Source of the DNA: an uncultured Jannaschia sp.
GTDB taxonomy: Bacteria > Pseudomonadota > Alphaproteobacteria > Rhodobacterales > Rhodobacteraceae
NCBI GenBank assembly: GCA_937916365.1
Contig: CALFSY010000024.1
Coordinates: 1-32,847, forward strand
DNA: 32,847 nt
Reading direction: 5' to 3'
Under the pieces are notes generated by a model, which was not told where the DNA came from, made no database searches, and saw only the letters and a program-made list of their open reading frames with translations. Shown one piece after another: positions 1 through 8,878 of this stretch. The position numbers and the translations under genes are program-made. The number at the start of each line of letters is the position of its first letter. The stretch's first letter is position 1.

Positions 1-132
1 GTCACCCCAAATGCCATCCGCCTAAGAAAAAAATACCTCAACCCCAACGACCGAAAACGAAACGCCCGCACAACAACATAAGAAATAAACGGAAAACAAT
101 CTTCGCAATCTGCTGTCGCTGCGTATGCTTAA

Positions 133-954
133 TCAAAGACTTTCTGTCCCTTCCACCGGCAGCAAATGATCCATCGTGATGGATGGTTGGTGGCACCCTG
201 TGTCGCCCACAATCCGCGCGGGCACGCCCGCCACTGTTTTGCACGGCGGCACATCATTCAATACCACCGATCCGGCTGCGATTTTTGAACACGCGCCAAC
301 GTGGATATTGCCCAATACCTTTGCCCCCGCCCCGATCAACACACCATCGCCGATCTTTGGGTGGCGGTCTTCTTCCTCTTTGCCTGTGCCGCCCAGAGTG
401 ACGGCGTGCAGCATCGACACATTGTCGCCCACAACCGCCGTTTCCCCAATCACGATGGAATGGGCGTGGTCAATCATAATGCCTTGGCCAATTCGCGCGG
501 CGGGGTGGATGTCGATGCCAAACACCTCGCTGATACGCATTTGGATGAAATATGCCATGTCGCGGCGGCCTTGACCCCAAAGCCAATGCCCCACGCGATA
601 GGCTGAAACCGCCTGAAACCCTTTGAAAAATAAAAGCGGCTGCATAAACCGGTGGCACGCCGGATCACGATCGTAAATCGCCACAATATCGGCGCGCGCC
701 GCTTGGCCAATGGTAGGATCGGTGGCCAACGCTTCGTCGGCGATTTCACGCAGAATTTGTTCGGATATTTCGCCCGAGGCCAATTTTTGCGCCATGCGAT
801 AGGCCAGCGCCCGTTCCAGCGTGGCATGGGGCAGGATCGCCCCATGCACCATGCCGCCTAACAAAGGTTCCGCCGTCAATGCGGCCTCGGCCTCTTGCAG
901 GATCTGATCCCAAACGGGGTCTATGTTTGCCAATTTTTGCTGCGTTTCAGGCAT
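133..954 (-). CDS. cysE: Serine O-acetyltransferase CysE
   Basis: Transfers acetyl from acetyl-CoA to L-serine to give O-acetylserine, the first committed step of cysteine synthesis in the cytosol. The 273-residue protein has the N-terminal helical domain (about 10-140) and a C-terminal left-handed beta-helix of hexapeptide repeats (about 145-250). The conserved DHAHS block carries the likely catalytic His163, and the DRHPKIGDG block carries His198; AGVPARIVG closes the hexapeptide domain. The ATG at 954 gives the usual family length. It lies 91 bases downstream of the GTA cluster on the same strand. From memory cysE commonly flanks GTA clusters in Rhodobacterales, which supports an ancestral cluster location. 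A feedback-sensitive C-terminal tail is present, but sensitivity cannot be judged from sequence. Confidence 0.96.
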   Translation of the reverse strand: MPETQQKLANIDPVWDQILQEAEAALTAEPLLGGMVHGAILPHATLERALAYRMAQKLASGEISEQILREIADEALATDPTIGQAARADIVAIYDRDPACHRFMQPLLFFKGFQAVSAYRVGHWLWGQGRRDMAYFIQMRISEVFGIDIHPAARIGQGIMIDHAHSIVIGETAVVGDNVSMLHAVTLGGTGKEEEDRHPKIGDGVLIGAGAKVLGNIHVGACSKIAAGSVVLNDVPPCKTVAGVPARIVGDTGCHQPSITMDHLLPVEGTESL

Positions 955-1045
955 GGTGAGGTCCTTTCGGGCGTGCCTTGGTCAACCGCTTTATAGACCT
1001 AAGATAAGATAGAACGGCCCGCAGTGAAAGGCCCCCGAATCCCTG

Positions 1046-1756
1046 TCATACGGGATCGGGTAGTGCCAATTCGGCATAGTGTGCGACCAAACGCACCCCT
1101 CCACCCGTGAAATCCCCACCGGTGGCCGTAATCTCTAATGCCGTATCTGTCCAGTAAACCAGGGGTGCGGATGGCCCATTGACCCAGGAATTTAGCGCCA
1201 AACCCAACCCGTTCCCATATCGCAGCGGGTCGCCCGCAACCCCTAAATCCCACGCTGTTGCCGTGCCGTTGATGTCGGCAATCACACGGCCCGTTACGCC
1301 AAACGCGATGGATCGTTCGGGAAACATCACGGGGGTAGTGACATTGCCGCCTGCGGTCAATGCTACATCTGTTTCAACGGTTTTAACCGCCAACGCCGCA
1401 CCATATGTGCCAAGCGTTAGGGCCCCATAGCGCCAAACATGCCCATCCCAAATGGCATTCATCCCCTGATCCAGGATAAAGGCACGCCACCCCCGATGCG
1501 GTGTCACAAAACCCCACCCGCCATTGATAAAAACCGCGACCTTACCATCATGGCCGGCCCAATCCCCCGTTGCGCCCGTCGGCAGGGCATAAACCATCCC
1601 ATCTTGTGCAGGGTCGGGCGGCGCGGTTTGCGTAGCCGAGGAAAGGCGCAGGTGCGTCAACCCGTCAAGCAGGCTCAACGCCTCATTCACGGTCACATGT
1701 TTTTGCGCTTGCGCGGCTTGTAACAGGGGTAGGGTGAGAACCGGTGTTTCCGTCAT
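1046..1756 (-). CDS. DUF2793 protein at the GTA 3' end, putative tail-associated binding protein
   Basis: A 236-residue protein. Its N-terminal part (about 1-85) has the features of DUF2793, a domain found beside phage and GTA tail genes: an LPLLQAAQAQKHVTVNEAL block, then a WAGHDGKVAVFINGGW-type repeat and a WDGHVW motif. The C-terminal half (about 95-236) is Gly/Thr-rich with predicted beta character and no motif I recognise; it could be a beta-sandwich receptor-binding domain. The TTG three bases upstream is not needed: ATG at 1756 has an AAGGA element about ten bases before it. It starts only five bases after the orfg15 stop, so it is probably the last gene of the GTA operon. A role in host-surface recognition is an inference from position and composition. 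Confidence 0.75.
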   Translation of the reverse strand: MTETPVLTLPLLQAAQAQKHVTVNEALSLLDGLTHLRLSSATQTAPPDPAQDGMVYALPTGATGDWAGHDGKVAVFINGGWGFVTPHRGWRAFILDQGMNAIWDGHVWRYGALTLGTYGAALAVKTVETDVALTAGGNVTTPVMFPERSIAFGVTGRVIADINGTATAWDLGVAGDPLRYGNGLGLALNSWVNGPSAPLVYWTDTALEITATGGDFTGGGVRLVAHYAELALPDPV

Positions 1757-1761
1757 CAATT

Positions 1762-4700
1762 TTAATCCTTAACGTCAATTCTTGTGAAAGGCCCTGCGCC
1801 GAAGCGTTCGGAAATTTGGGCCACGTCGATGTGATACGGTGGCGAAACGCCGTCGCCTGCCTGCATCGCGGCGGTGTAGGTGAACATGGGGGCGTTCAAC
1901 GTTTCTTCGCGTTTGATGGTTCCGCCTTGTGTGATGCGCAACAGGTATGCTTCGCGTGCCTCGCCCAAAGGCACGTCCAGGCTTTCCCAGCTATCGCCGT
2001 CAATCCGCGTGCGGCGAACCCAGGTTATATGGCGGTCTGCGCCCATCGCCCTGGCTCGCAGATGCACCGGCGCATAAGGTCGCAATCCAACGCCCTGAAA
2101 CGCCGTGATTTTTTGCACATAGCTTGCGTTATCAACGGCATAACGCGCCGGCCCGATCCGCCAATATCGCGGCAAACCGCGCGCCGCACTTGGCACATCA
2201 ACCTGCACGGGCGCCCCGTTGAGCAGAACAAAAAGGCTGCCTTCTGGCCAAACCTCTGGCATGATTGCATCGGTGCCTTGCTGGCCGCGCAAACAGTGCC
2301 CGATCGTCCATATATGCGCCCTGGTCAGCGTCGCATTGGCGAATTGAATCACCTCCCAATCGCCGGTGTCGCCGGGGCCTATGGCAGCCAAATTTGCCCC
2401 GTTCAAAACGGAAATCTGTTCGGCACTGGCCAAATTCCCGCCCGCAATGCGCACAGAAAAAGACGCCCCGCGATCCCACAGACCCGGTTTTGCCGCCCAA
2501 AGCGGGGTTTGCAACGTGCCTGCAATTGCGCCGCGTTCGACCAGGCGATTAAGTGTAAACCCATCCACCGTGGCCGAGGCATAAACCGCCACGCTGCCCT
2601 GCCATGGGGTGGCTGTAACGGCCAAATGTGGCGCATGTTCGACCTCGGCCTCCGTCAAAAGCGGTAGGTCCATGAACACCGCGCTGACCGGCACGGGGGG
2701 CACAAACCCAGGGGTGGGGGTGGTATCGTCCTCCACCACATCGGCGGGCAAGGTTACCGATGGTTCCACGCGCACGGCCTCAATCGCGCGGGCGCTACGG
2801 TCTTCGACACGATCAATCCGCCAGGTCGATCCATCTGCCAAGCCCACCACACTGCCTACACCCAAGGCCCGCTGTGATGGGGGCAGACTAAATTTGATCG
2901 TGTCGCGCGCTGCTTGCACCTCGGTTAGCCATCGCTCGGCCACCGTTTGCGCCTCGGCCTGGGTTAGGGCGATGGGCAGGGTGCTGGCGCTGACGCTTGG
3001 GTCATTTTTGTTGGGCAACGCCGCCTCTGCCACACGCTCTTCATACACAGATTCAGCCTCAGAATAGGTGACACGCACGTGCCCCGTTGTTTCTGCATCG
3101 GCATCGCGGATGTGGGTAATTCGGCCTTCGCCCTCTTCGTTCAAGGCTGTAAATTCCGCGAAAATCGGTGCCTCTGCCGCCAATGGGGGCGGTAAAAATA
3201 CCAATCGTCCCTCGCGTTCGATCGCCTGAAACCCATAGGCTAACATCAAACTTTGCAATCGTGCACGGGTGCTTTCGGTTTCGCCCGACAGATACCCGCG
3301 CACAAATCCATAAAGCGCGGACACATCATAATCCAAAACACCGGCGGCTTCGCACAATTCTGCCACCACCAAATCCAGGGGTGCGGCATCAAGGCGGCCG
3401 GTAATCCAATGCCCGCGTTTCCAATTTCCCCCATCTGACCATCGGTTCAAATCGTTAGGAAAGGCGGGCCATGGTCGCGCGTCCCACGCCCAAACATGGG
3501 CACGATCCATATTTAACATCGGCGCCCCATAGACGGGCGAAATGGGGTTGCGCCCCGGTTCGTTCCAATAAGACATAATTGCGCGCACATATTGCGCTTG
3601 GATCAAATCATCGCGCCGCCCGTTTGAATAATATGGTATTTTGCTTTCCGAACTTTTGGGGTCTAGGAATTTGTTCGGCTGATTCGTGCCCTTATCAATC
3701 GCGGCACACCCGATTTCGGTAAACCAAATGGGTTTCGACATCGGCACCCAATCCGATTGCCCCTCTTGTGGGCCTGTATCGGGCAAAGACGTTTGCACCA
3801 TCGAAATTGATGATATTTGTTGCACGGACCCCGTTGGGTGCGGGTTTTGCCATCCGTTCAGGCCGATCATCAATCGCCACCCTTTGCAATCCGATGGCAC
3901 AGATCCGCGGCCCAAAAACGACGCGGGCGTAAAAACCGCTGTGCGATCCACCCAACCATCGGCCACCGTCAACCCCGACCAAAACTGTACCTGGCCAAAT
4001 CCGCCATAACCTCCGTCTGCCCTGATAAAAGCGATCCAAAAATAAAATAAATGCGGGCGGCCGTCATCGGGTTCTGACAGCAACCGAATGCGAATGGTCG
4101 TCGAAATTTCCTGACCTGTAATAACGGGGTGCCACCCACGTTCGGACATAATGCGATAATACGAATCGCTTTGCAGCACTGTGCCCACATCCGGCACCTC
4201 AACAATCGTCACATCCAAATGGCGGTCTGTAACTGTGATTGCGGTTGTTAAGGTGTCCTCAGTATGAACATAACTGTTCAACCAATAAGAACCGCCACGC
4301 GCAAATGTTCCATCAAATGGTTCCGGTCCGAATTGTTGCACATTGCCCGGGTCAGCCCCCCCGCGCCGATCCACATGCACGTTCGACCACCACTGTCTTA
4401 GATCCTTGTAACGATAGATCCAGGGCGCGCCCCCTGCGCCATCTGTGATTGGGATACGATTTTGCGCGTCGCGCGCGTCTTGGTCTGGATAATACCAATC
4501 ATACCCTTCGCCGCCTTCGACATTGGCCTTTAGGTAATCAAGATTATAAATCGTCCTCCATGCGGCATCAGCATGGTCAGGATCATCGCGCCAATCGGAA
4601 AGCGGCATATAGTTGTCAATGCCAATAAAATCTATGTTGCTATCAGCCCATAGGGGGTCGAGGTGAAAATACACATCGTTCGATCCATCTTGCGGATGAT

Positions 4701-6246
4701 AACCGAAATACTCGCTCCAATCTGCGGCATAGCTGAGCTTTGCATCGGGCAACAGTGTGCGCACTTCTGCGGCAAGGGTCTTAAATTGTGCCACCGCTGG
4801 AAATCCATTTGTGTCGCGCATCTGTGTTAATCCGCGCATTTCGGACCCGATGCAAAACGCCTCAACCCCGCCTGCTGCGGCGCACAAGGCGGCGGAATGT
4901 AGGATAAATCGGGAATAGCTCCATTCATTGGGTCCAAAATAGGCCACGGCCCCGGGGGAAACCGCGAAATCGGTGGCCTTGGTCGTGCCGAAAAAGGTTT
5001 GCACCGCCGTGGCATTGGCCGCTGTTTTGTCCGGGGTGCTGGGTTGATCGGGGGCTAAATCCCCCGTGATCCGCCCCCGCCAGGGTAACGCCGCCTGTTC
5101 CGGTTTGCCGTATGGATCGGACAACCCATTTCCGGCCAAAATTTCCATCAACAAAAACGGATAAAACAAAACCTCTTGACCGCTTTCGTGAATGGCGTGG
5201 ATCGCCTGGATCACTGAATCATCCGCCGGTGTTCCGCCATAAACCGGACGCCCGTCAATTTGGGCCAATACACCTGCCTCTGCACGGCCGATACCGCCCG
5301 CGCGCCAGGGCATTTCTGCACCATCGCGGTCGCTATTTTCGACCTTTGGCTGCACACGGCATACCCCTGCGCGCAGATCGTCACCAAACCACGAATAAAT
5401 AAGCGAGATGGATTGTGTGTTCGATGCAGACTCGTGCAAATAATTTAGCGAACGGGTAAAATCTGTGCCGCCGCCTTCGGCGCTGATATTGGCTACTGTG
5501 GTGGCGCCAAACCCGGCCTGAAAGGTGATTGTTTGCGTTGCTAACGCGTATTCCCCCGTTCCTGGCATCAAGGCCACGGCCCGCACGCTGTCGGGGGCGG
5601 TGGGGGGAACGGCCACATGCCTTACCCGCGGCAGGCGCGTAACTTCGGCGGCAAATTGCGGCACACGGTTGCCAAAAGGGGACAGATCCAGATCTTCAAA
5701 CACGATATAAGCAATGCCGCGATAGGCGGGAACGTTGCCCGCACCTTCGATCGCCTCAATCAATGGATCGGGCATTTGATCCGCGGCGCCGGTATAAATA
5801 CGCATCGCAAGATTGCTTTGGTCCAGCTCGACGCCATCGGCCCATACGCGGCCCACACGTCGAATTTCGCCTTCGCATAAGGCGACCGCCAGACTGATGG
5901 AATACGAATAGGTTGTGGTTTTGGGTTGTGAAGGCGCCCCTTTCCCACCCCCCGTGGTTGAGGTATTTTCGACAAAACGTGTGGCCCACATCACCTGCCC
6001 GCCCAATCGCATACGTCCGGCAAGATAGGCAATGGGCGCGCCTTCGCTTGCCCCTGTTATGCGAAATCGGTCAATCCGGCCCCGTTCCACCGGGTCCGAC
6101 CCCGCACCCAGCAATCGTTGGTCAATAACACGGCCCAGCGTCGCCCCCGCCGCACGCCCAATCACGCCCCCCGAAAGCCCCAGAATACCGCCCGAAAAAA
6201 GACCGCCCGTCGCCGCACCGGCGGCCGACAAAAGGATCGTTGCCAT
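1762..6246 (-). CDS. GTA tail-tip 'megatron' protein, orfg15 type (TIM-barrel plus phage-tail domains)
   Basis: A 1494-residue tail-tip/baseplate protein, the largest GTA product, which in the R. capsulatus particle caps the tail and contacts the recipient. Residues 1-50 are a Gly/Ala-rich hydrophobic start, and about 50-230 is the N-terminal tail domain. About 430-630 plus 832-930 form the GTA TIM-barrel-like domain, with FCIGSEMRGL near 465 and WFTEIGC near 841 resembling the two acidic loops of glycoside hydrolases. About 960-1180 is the phage-tail_3 type domain, and 1200-1494 the C-terminal beta-rich domain with a GHCLRGQQGTD motif near 1316. GAGGATATAAGAT precedes the ATG. The protein is about 190 residues longer than I expect for the family (about 1300), explained by an insertion at about 632-830. 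The DUF2793 gene follows immediately. Confidence 0.93.
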   Translation of the reverse strand: MATILLSAAGAATGGLFSGGILGLSGGVIGRAAGATLGRVIDQRLLGAGSDPVERGRIDRFRITGASEGAPIAYLAGRMRLGGQVMWATRFVENTSTTGGGKGAPSQPKTTTYSYSISLAVALCEGEIRRVGRVWADGVELDQSNLAMRIYTGAADQMPDPLIEAIEGAGNVPAYRGIAYIVFEDLDLSPFGNRVPQFAAEVTRLPRVRHVAVPPTAPDSVRAVALMPGTGEYALATQTITFQAGFGATTVANISAEGGGTDFTRSLNYLHESASNTQSISLIYSWFGDDLRAGVCRVQPKVENSDRDGAEMPWRAGGIGRAEAGVLAQIDGRPVYGGTPADDSVIQAIHAIHESGQEVLFYPFLLMEILAGNGLSDPYGKPEQAALPWRGRITGDLAPDQPSTPDKTAANATAVQTFFGTTKATDFAVSPGAVAYFGPNEWSYSRFILHSAALCAAAGGVEAFCIGSEMRGLTQMRDTNGFPAVAQFKTLAAEVRTLLPDAKLSYAADWSEYFGYHPQDGSNDVYFHLDPLWADSNIDFIGIDNYMPLSDWRDDPDHADAAWRTIYNLDYLKANVEGGEGYDWYYPDQDARDAQNRIPITDGAGGAPWIYRYKDLRQWWSNVHVDRRGGADPGNVQQFGPEPFDGTFARGGSYWLNSYVHTEDTLTTAITVTDRHLDVTIVEVPDVGTVLQSDSYYRIMSERGWHPVITGQEISTTIRIRLLSEPDDGRPHLFYFWIAFIRADGGYGGFGQVQFWSGLTVADGWVDRTAVFTPASFLGRGSVPSDCKGWRLMIGLNGWQNPHPTGSVQQISSISMVQTSLPDTGPQEGQSDWVPMSKPIWFTEIGCAAIDKGTNQPNKFLDPKSSESKIPYYSNGRRDDLIQAQYVRAIMSYWNEPGRNPISPVYGAPMLNMDRAHVWAWDARPWPAFPNDLNRWSDGGNWKRGHWITGRLDAAPLDLVVAELCEAAGVLDYDVSALYGFVRGYLSGETESTRARLQSLMLAYGFQAIEREGRLVFLPPPLAAEAPIFAEFTALNEEGEGRITHIRDADAETTGHVRVTYSEAESVYEERVAEAALPNKNDPSVSASTLPIALTQAEAQTVAERWLTEVQAARDTIKFSLPPSQRALGVGSVVGLADGSTWRIDRVEDRSARAIEAVRVEPSVTLPADVVEDDTTPTPGFVPPVPVSAVFMDLPLLTEAEVEHAPHLAVTATPWQGSVAVYASATVDGFTLNRLVERGAIAGTLQTPLWAAKPGLWDRGASFSVRIAGGNLASAEQISVLNGANLAAIGPGDTGDWEVIQFANATLTRAHIWTIGHCLRGQQGTDAIMPEVWPEGSLFVLLNGAPVQVDVPSAARGLPRYWRIGPARYAVDNASYVQKITAFQGVGLRPYAPVHLRARAMGADRHITWVRRTRIDGDSWESLDVPLGEAREAYLLRITQGGTIKREETLNAPMFTYTAAMQAGDGVSPPYHIDVAQISERFGAGPFTRIDVKD
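3757..4353 (-). other. Inserted beta-rich module within the orfg15 TIM-barrel domain
   Basis: This is residues about 632-830 of the megatron protein. In the family, as I recall it, the segment WWSNVHVDRRGG runs almost directly into WVPMSKPIWFTEIGC. Here about 200 extra residues separate them. The extra segment starts with FDGTFARGGSYWLNS, has alternating hydrophobic strands and many Trp/Tyr, and ends with RLMIGLNGW and QQISSISMVQ. That layout is typical of jelly-roll carbohydrate-binding modules and phage-tail beta-sandwiches. The DNA looks locally richer in A/T than the surrounding gene (for example around 4020-4060). The boundary positions are approximate and the carbohydrate-binding role is an inference. 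Confidence 0.6.
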
Positions 6247-6249
6247 ATC

Positions 6250-6681
6250 TTATATCCTCGTTGGAAAGGAAAATCGCGCCACAACCCGCCGTGCCCAGGG
6301 TGGTGTTAGGGCGCTTTCCACCACACCCTGCCCCGAATAGGCATGGATAAAACGCGCCCCTCGTCCTGTTTCTGTCTGAACACCTAGGTGCTTTGCCACA
6401 CCCTGCGCCCGCATTCGAAACAACAACACATCGCCCATGCTTGCATCGGTGACGGATTTCGCCACCAAATGCCGTTTGGCCGCGGCCCAAAGCCGTTCTT
6501 CCCCCATGGCTTCCGACCAATCCATGGTATACGCAGGGATAGTTTCGGGTTCGTTTCCGTAAATATCGCGCCAAATCCCCCGCAAAAGACCCAGGCAATC
6601 ACATCCCACACCTCGGCAACTTGCCTGATGCACATAAGGCGTGCCAAGCCACCTGCGCGCGATCCCGGCAACCTTATTCAT
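6250..6681 (-). CDS. GTA NlpC/P60-family peptidase (orfg14 type)
   Basis: A 143-residue NlpC/P60 cysteine peptidase domain protein, expected to cut recipient peptidoglycan peptides from the GTA tail tip. The motif GCDCLGLLRG puts the likely nucleophile at Cys29, with His98 in AKHLGV and His113 in FIHAYSG completing the triad. The ATG at 6681 overlaps the orfg13 stop as ATGA; a longer reading from 6735 would add 18 residues inside orfg13 and is not supported. The orfg15 start follows three bases after its stop, so the three baseplate genes are tightly coupled. Length and position match the GTA peptidase gene. No signal peptide is visible, as expected for a particle component. Confidence 0.92.
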   Translation of the reverse strand: MNKVAGIARRWLGTPYVHQASCRGVGCDCLGLLRGIWRDIYGNEPETIPAYTMDWSEAMGEERLWAAAKRHLVAKSVTDASMGDVLLFRMRAQGVAKHLGVQTETGRGARFIHAYSGQGVVESALTPPWARRVVARFSFPTRI

Positions 6682-7562
6682 CGGCGGCTTCCCCCATCGC
6701 GTGCCGAAACGCGGGATGGGTGCGCCATTTGCCAATCATCCCCGGGAATATCGGGAAAACCCCGAAAATTTAGAATGTTGCCGAACTTCAGGCGGCAGGT
6801 GTCCATCCGTTTGTCACACCCTGCCGTTAGGCGCACGCGATCACCCACCGAAATATCGGCGCGCAGTCGATCCCAAAGTTCCACACGACGCCCATCCCCG
6901 TCTGATATATCTGATTTGATGGCCCCGCTTAGCCCGCTGGCCGCGCCGTCAAGCACCACAAACTGTCCTCGGTCAAACCATTGCGGCTCAAATGTGCCAA
7001 CCGGCGCAACCCTAAATACCCGATTGGCCGTAGTGCCTGTGACATCAAAATCCGCACGATATTCCGCCGCGTTTAGGTCAATGCCGCATCGCCCATCCCC
7101 CAGAATTGCCGAACAGGTTCGTTGATACACCTGCCCTGTGGGGGTGTTCAGGGCCTCGGCCAATCCGCGCAACTCTACTGCAAACGCACCATTGGCATGG
7201 GTGATTTCCCCAAATGACCCGCGAAACTGTAATACGCGGTTTTCGGGGGCGGCCCATTGGACCAACCATGCCTCGACCTGCGCACCATCAAACCGCCCTG
7301 CCGTAATATCGGCCTCGGTGATTGCTGCGCCGCTTAACGCCCCCATCGCTTGCGTATTATCAACCGAAAGCCCCGTTGTTTGGCTTAGTGTGGCGGCGGT
7401 CATGCCTGTTTCTGCGCGAAATATCACGCCGTCAAAGTGCAAGGCGCGATCATGATTGGTAAAGCCAAAGATCACACCATCGCGGCGCGTAACCTTCCAA
7501 CATCGCGCAACACCGGTCACACCTGTCGCTAAGTGGGCGTCAAGCCCAGCTGCCCCCATCAT
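6678..7562 (-). CDS. GTA baseplate hub protein (orfg13 type, DUF2163)
   Basis: A 294-residue protein of the DUF2163 phage family, which forms the baseplate hub between the distal tail ring and the megatron. Early family features are TGVARCWKVTRRDG and a GFTNHDRAL block. The C-terminal part has the conserved CDKRMDTCRLKFGN and FRGFPDIPGDD blocks. Four cysteines form two pairs (Cys150/Cys159 and Cys249/Cys256), plus a separate Cys21. Related tail-tip hub proteins (lambda gpL type, and from memory the R. capsulatus GTA hub) bind an iron-sulfur cluster through such cysteines, so cluster binding is likely here too. Start is ATG at 7562, with GGA nine bases upstream and an ATGA overlap with orfg12; a second in-frame ATG follows directly. 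Confidence 0.9.
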   Translation of the reverse strand: MMGAAGLDAHLATGVTGVARCWKVTRRDGVIFGFTNHDRALHFDGVIFRAETGMTAATLSQTTGLSVDNTQAMGALSGAAITEADITAGRFDGAQVEAWLVQWAAPENRVLQFRGSFGEITHANGAFAVELRGLAEALNTPTGQVYQRTCSAILGDGRCGIDLNAAEYRADFDVTGTTANRVFRVAPVGTFEPQWFDRGQFVVLDGAASGLSGAIKSDISDGDGRRVELWDRLRADISVGDRVRLTAGCDKRMDTCRLKFGNILNFRGFPDIPGDDWQMAHPSRVSARDGGSRR

Positions 7563-8191
7563 ATTCTGATTTCCACCACCGGCACACTGGGGATTTCGCC
7601 GGCTTGGAATGTTGCGGCGTTTGCAACGATGGCCTCGGTATCAAATCGCACCGGCACGTCAAATTCAAACCCTGCCGTTATCTCTGCGCCTGCATCCGGC
7701 GGGGTGGCAAAGGTCACTTGCCCTTGCGTGGGGTCAACTGTGGCATCCACCCCCAAAATTTGGGCCACCCCCGATACGCCCACCGAGATGGTGCCACCCA
7801 CGGGTTTTTTGACCTCACGCGCATACGAAACCCCACCGGAAACGTAGGCTTTGGTCAACGTAAAGGCGCGTGTTGCCCCATCACCGACACCAATCATTTG
7901 GTCATGTAACGATGGCGTGGCAGAGGGGGGGCAGCTTTTGAAATCGAACCAATCTTTCCAACGAAATCCATGAAGTTGCCCACGCCGTGCCTCAAAAAAC
8001 GTGACCAAAGCGGCAATATCATCCAACGATCGTAACCCAACCCCCGCGTCATAGCGACGGCGGGATTGCGCCCAAGGCGTGTTGCGTTCTTCAAACCCAT
8101 TGGTCAATGCCACGATTTCTGTGCGCCGTTCAGGCCCGCCCGAGGACCCAAAACTTAAGTGTTCAGGAAACCGTATTTCGTGAAATTGCAT
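7559..8191 (-). CDS. GTA distal tail protein (orfg12 type, DUF2460)
   Basis: A 210-residue member of the DUF2460 phage family, assigned to the distal tail ring that joins the tail tube to the baseplate. Diagnostic features are the N-terminal FHEIRFPEHLSFG, the RRRYDAGVGLRSLDD segment and the middle FRWKDWFDF motif. The C-terminal half is a Gly/Val-rich beta domain ending in VPVVEIRI. Start is ATG at 8191, 15 bases after the tape-measure stop, and its stop overlaps the hub start as ATGA. Length is standard for the family. Confidence 0.92.
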   Translation of the reverse strand: MQFHEIRFPEHLSFGSSGGPERRTEIVALTNGFEERNTPWAQSRRRYDAGVGLRSLDDIAALVTFFEARRGQLHGFRWKDWFDFKSCPPSATPSLHDQMIGVGDGATRAFTLTKAYVSGGVSYAREVKKPVGGTISVGVSGVAQILGVDATVDPTQGQVTFATPPDAGAEITAGFEFDVPVRFDTEAIVANAATFQAGEIPSVPVVEIRI

Positions 8192-8206
8192 AATTCCGCA
8201 TTCCTT

Positions 8207-8878
8207 TTATCGGTTGCGTTGACCACGGGCCAAGGCGCGGCTCATCTGGGCGGCAATCTGGCTTTGGCTGCGTTGAAAACCTTGGGTGTCTGGGGTCGAA
8301 ATGTTCATGGTGATGTGAACGGGGGCCGCGACCCCACCACCCGCGGCCACGCCCAAACGCCCGTCGGCGCCGCGTTGTAGAGGCAAAATTGCCTCTGGCC
8401 CCGCTTCGCCCATCAATCCCGCGCCTCCACGCATGGGAAAGGTCGTGGGCCCCTGCACAACACCGCCCCGTGCGAACGGCATCACGCGGCCTTGGCTGAT
8501 TGCGCCGCCTTTTTGAAAGGCGAACAACCCGCTTAACACCCCATTCATGCCATTGGCGATTGCTCCGCCCACGGCATTCTGCACCGGGCGCAGCGCTGTG
8601 TTATAGGCTGCATCAACCATACTTTGGGCCACAGTACCCAAAGCATCCGATAAACGCATACCGTCAAACACCACCCCATCAAAGGCCCGCCGCAGGCCCC
8701 CGCCGATGGTGCGGCTCATGCTTTGCACCTCACGGTTCGTGAACACCATGGTGTTCTGCATACCCTTCAGTTCCGCTTGAAACGCTGCGGCAACACCCGT
8801 TGCGGTGCCAAGCGTGGTTTCAAGATCGGCGATTTGACGATCCAATCGGTCGACGTCAGCATCCAATGCGTCCATCAT
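8207..8878 (-). CDS. GTA tail tape measure protein (orfg11 type)
   Basis: A short tape measure protein of 223 residues, close to the approximately 220 I recall for R. capsulatus GTA and far shorter than in siphophages, consistent with the short GTA tail. The N-terminal part (about 1-45) is a heptad-like coiled coil; about 55-125 is a hydrophobic amphipathic helix region with GLFAFQKGGAISQGR. The C-terminal family motif GLMGEAGPEAILPLQRG is near 155. Start is the first of two adjacent ATGs, overlapping the preceding gene as ATGA. It determines tail length and is expected to occupy the tail lumen before DNA ejection. Confidence 0.92.
   Translation of the reverse strand: MMDALDADVDRLDRQIADLETTLGTATGVAAAFQAELKGMQNTMVFTNREVQSMSRTIGGGLRRAFDGVVFDGMRLSDALGTVAQSMVDAAYNTALRPVQNAVGGAIANGMNGVLSGLFAFQKGGAISQGRVMPFARGGVVQGPTTFPMRGGAGLMGEAGPEAILPLQRGADGRLGVAAGGGVAAPVHITMNISTPDTQGFQRSQSQIAAQMSRALARGQRNR

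Noticed and set aside
955..1045. Possible terminator between the GTA cluster and cysE
   Set aside because: The best pairing (CCCGA/TCGGG around CCC/GGG) is interrupted and partly inside the DUF2793 coding end, and no U-run follows.
1744..2667. 307-residue plus-strand open frame
   Set aside because: Entirely antisense to orfg15, with composition typical of a shadow frame (Arg/Cys/His-rich); no ribosome site.
6388..7125. 245-residue plus-strand open frame
   Set aside because: Antisense to orfg13 and orfg14, both clearly real; low-complexity shadow composition.
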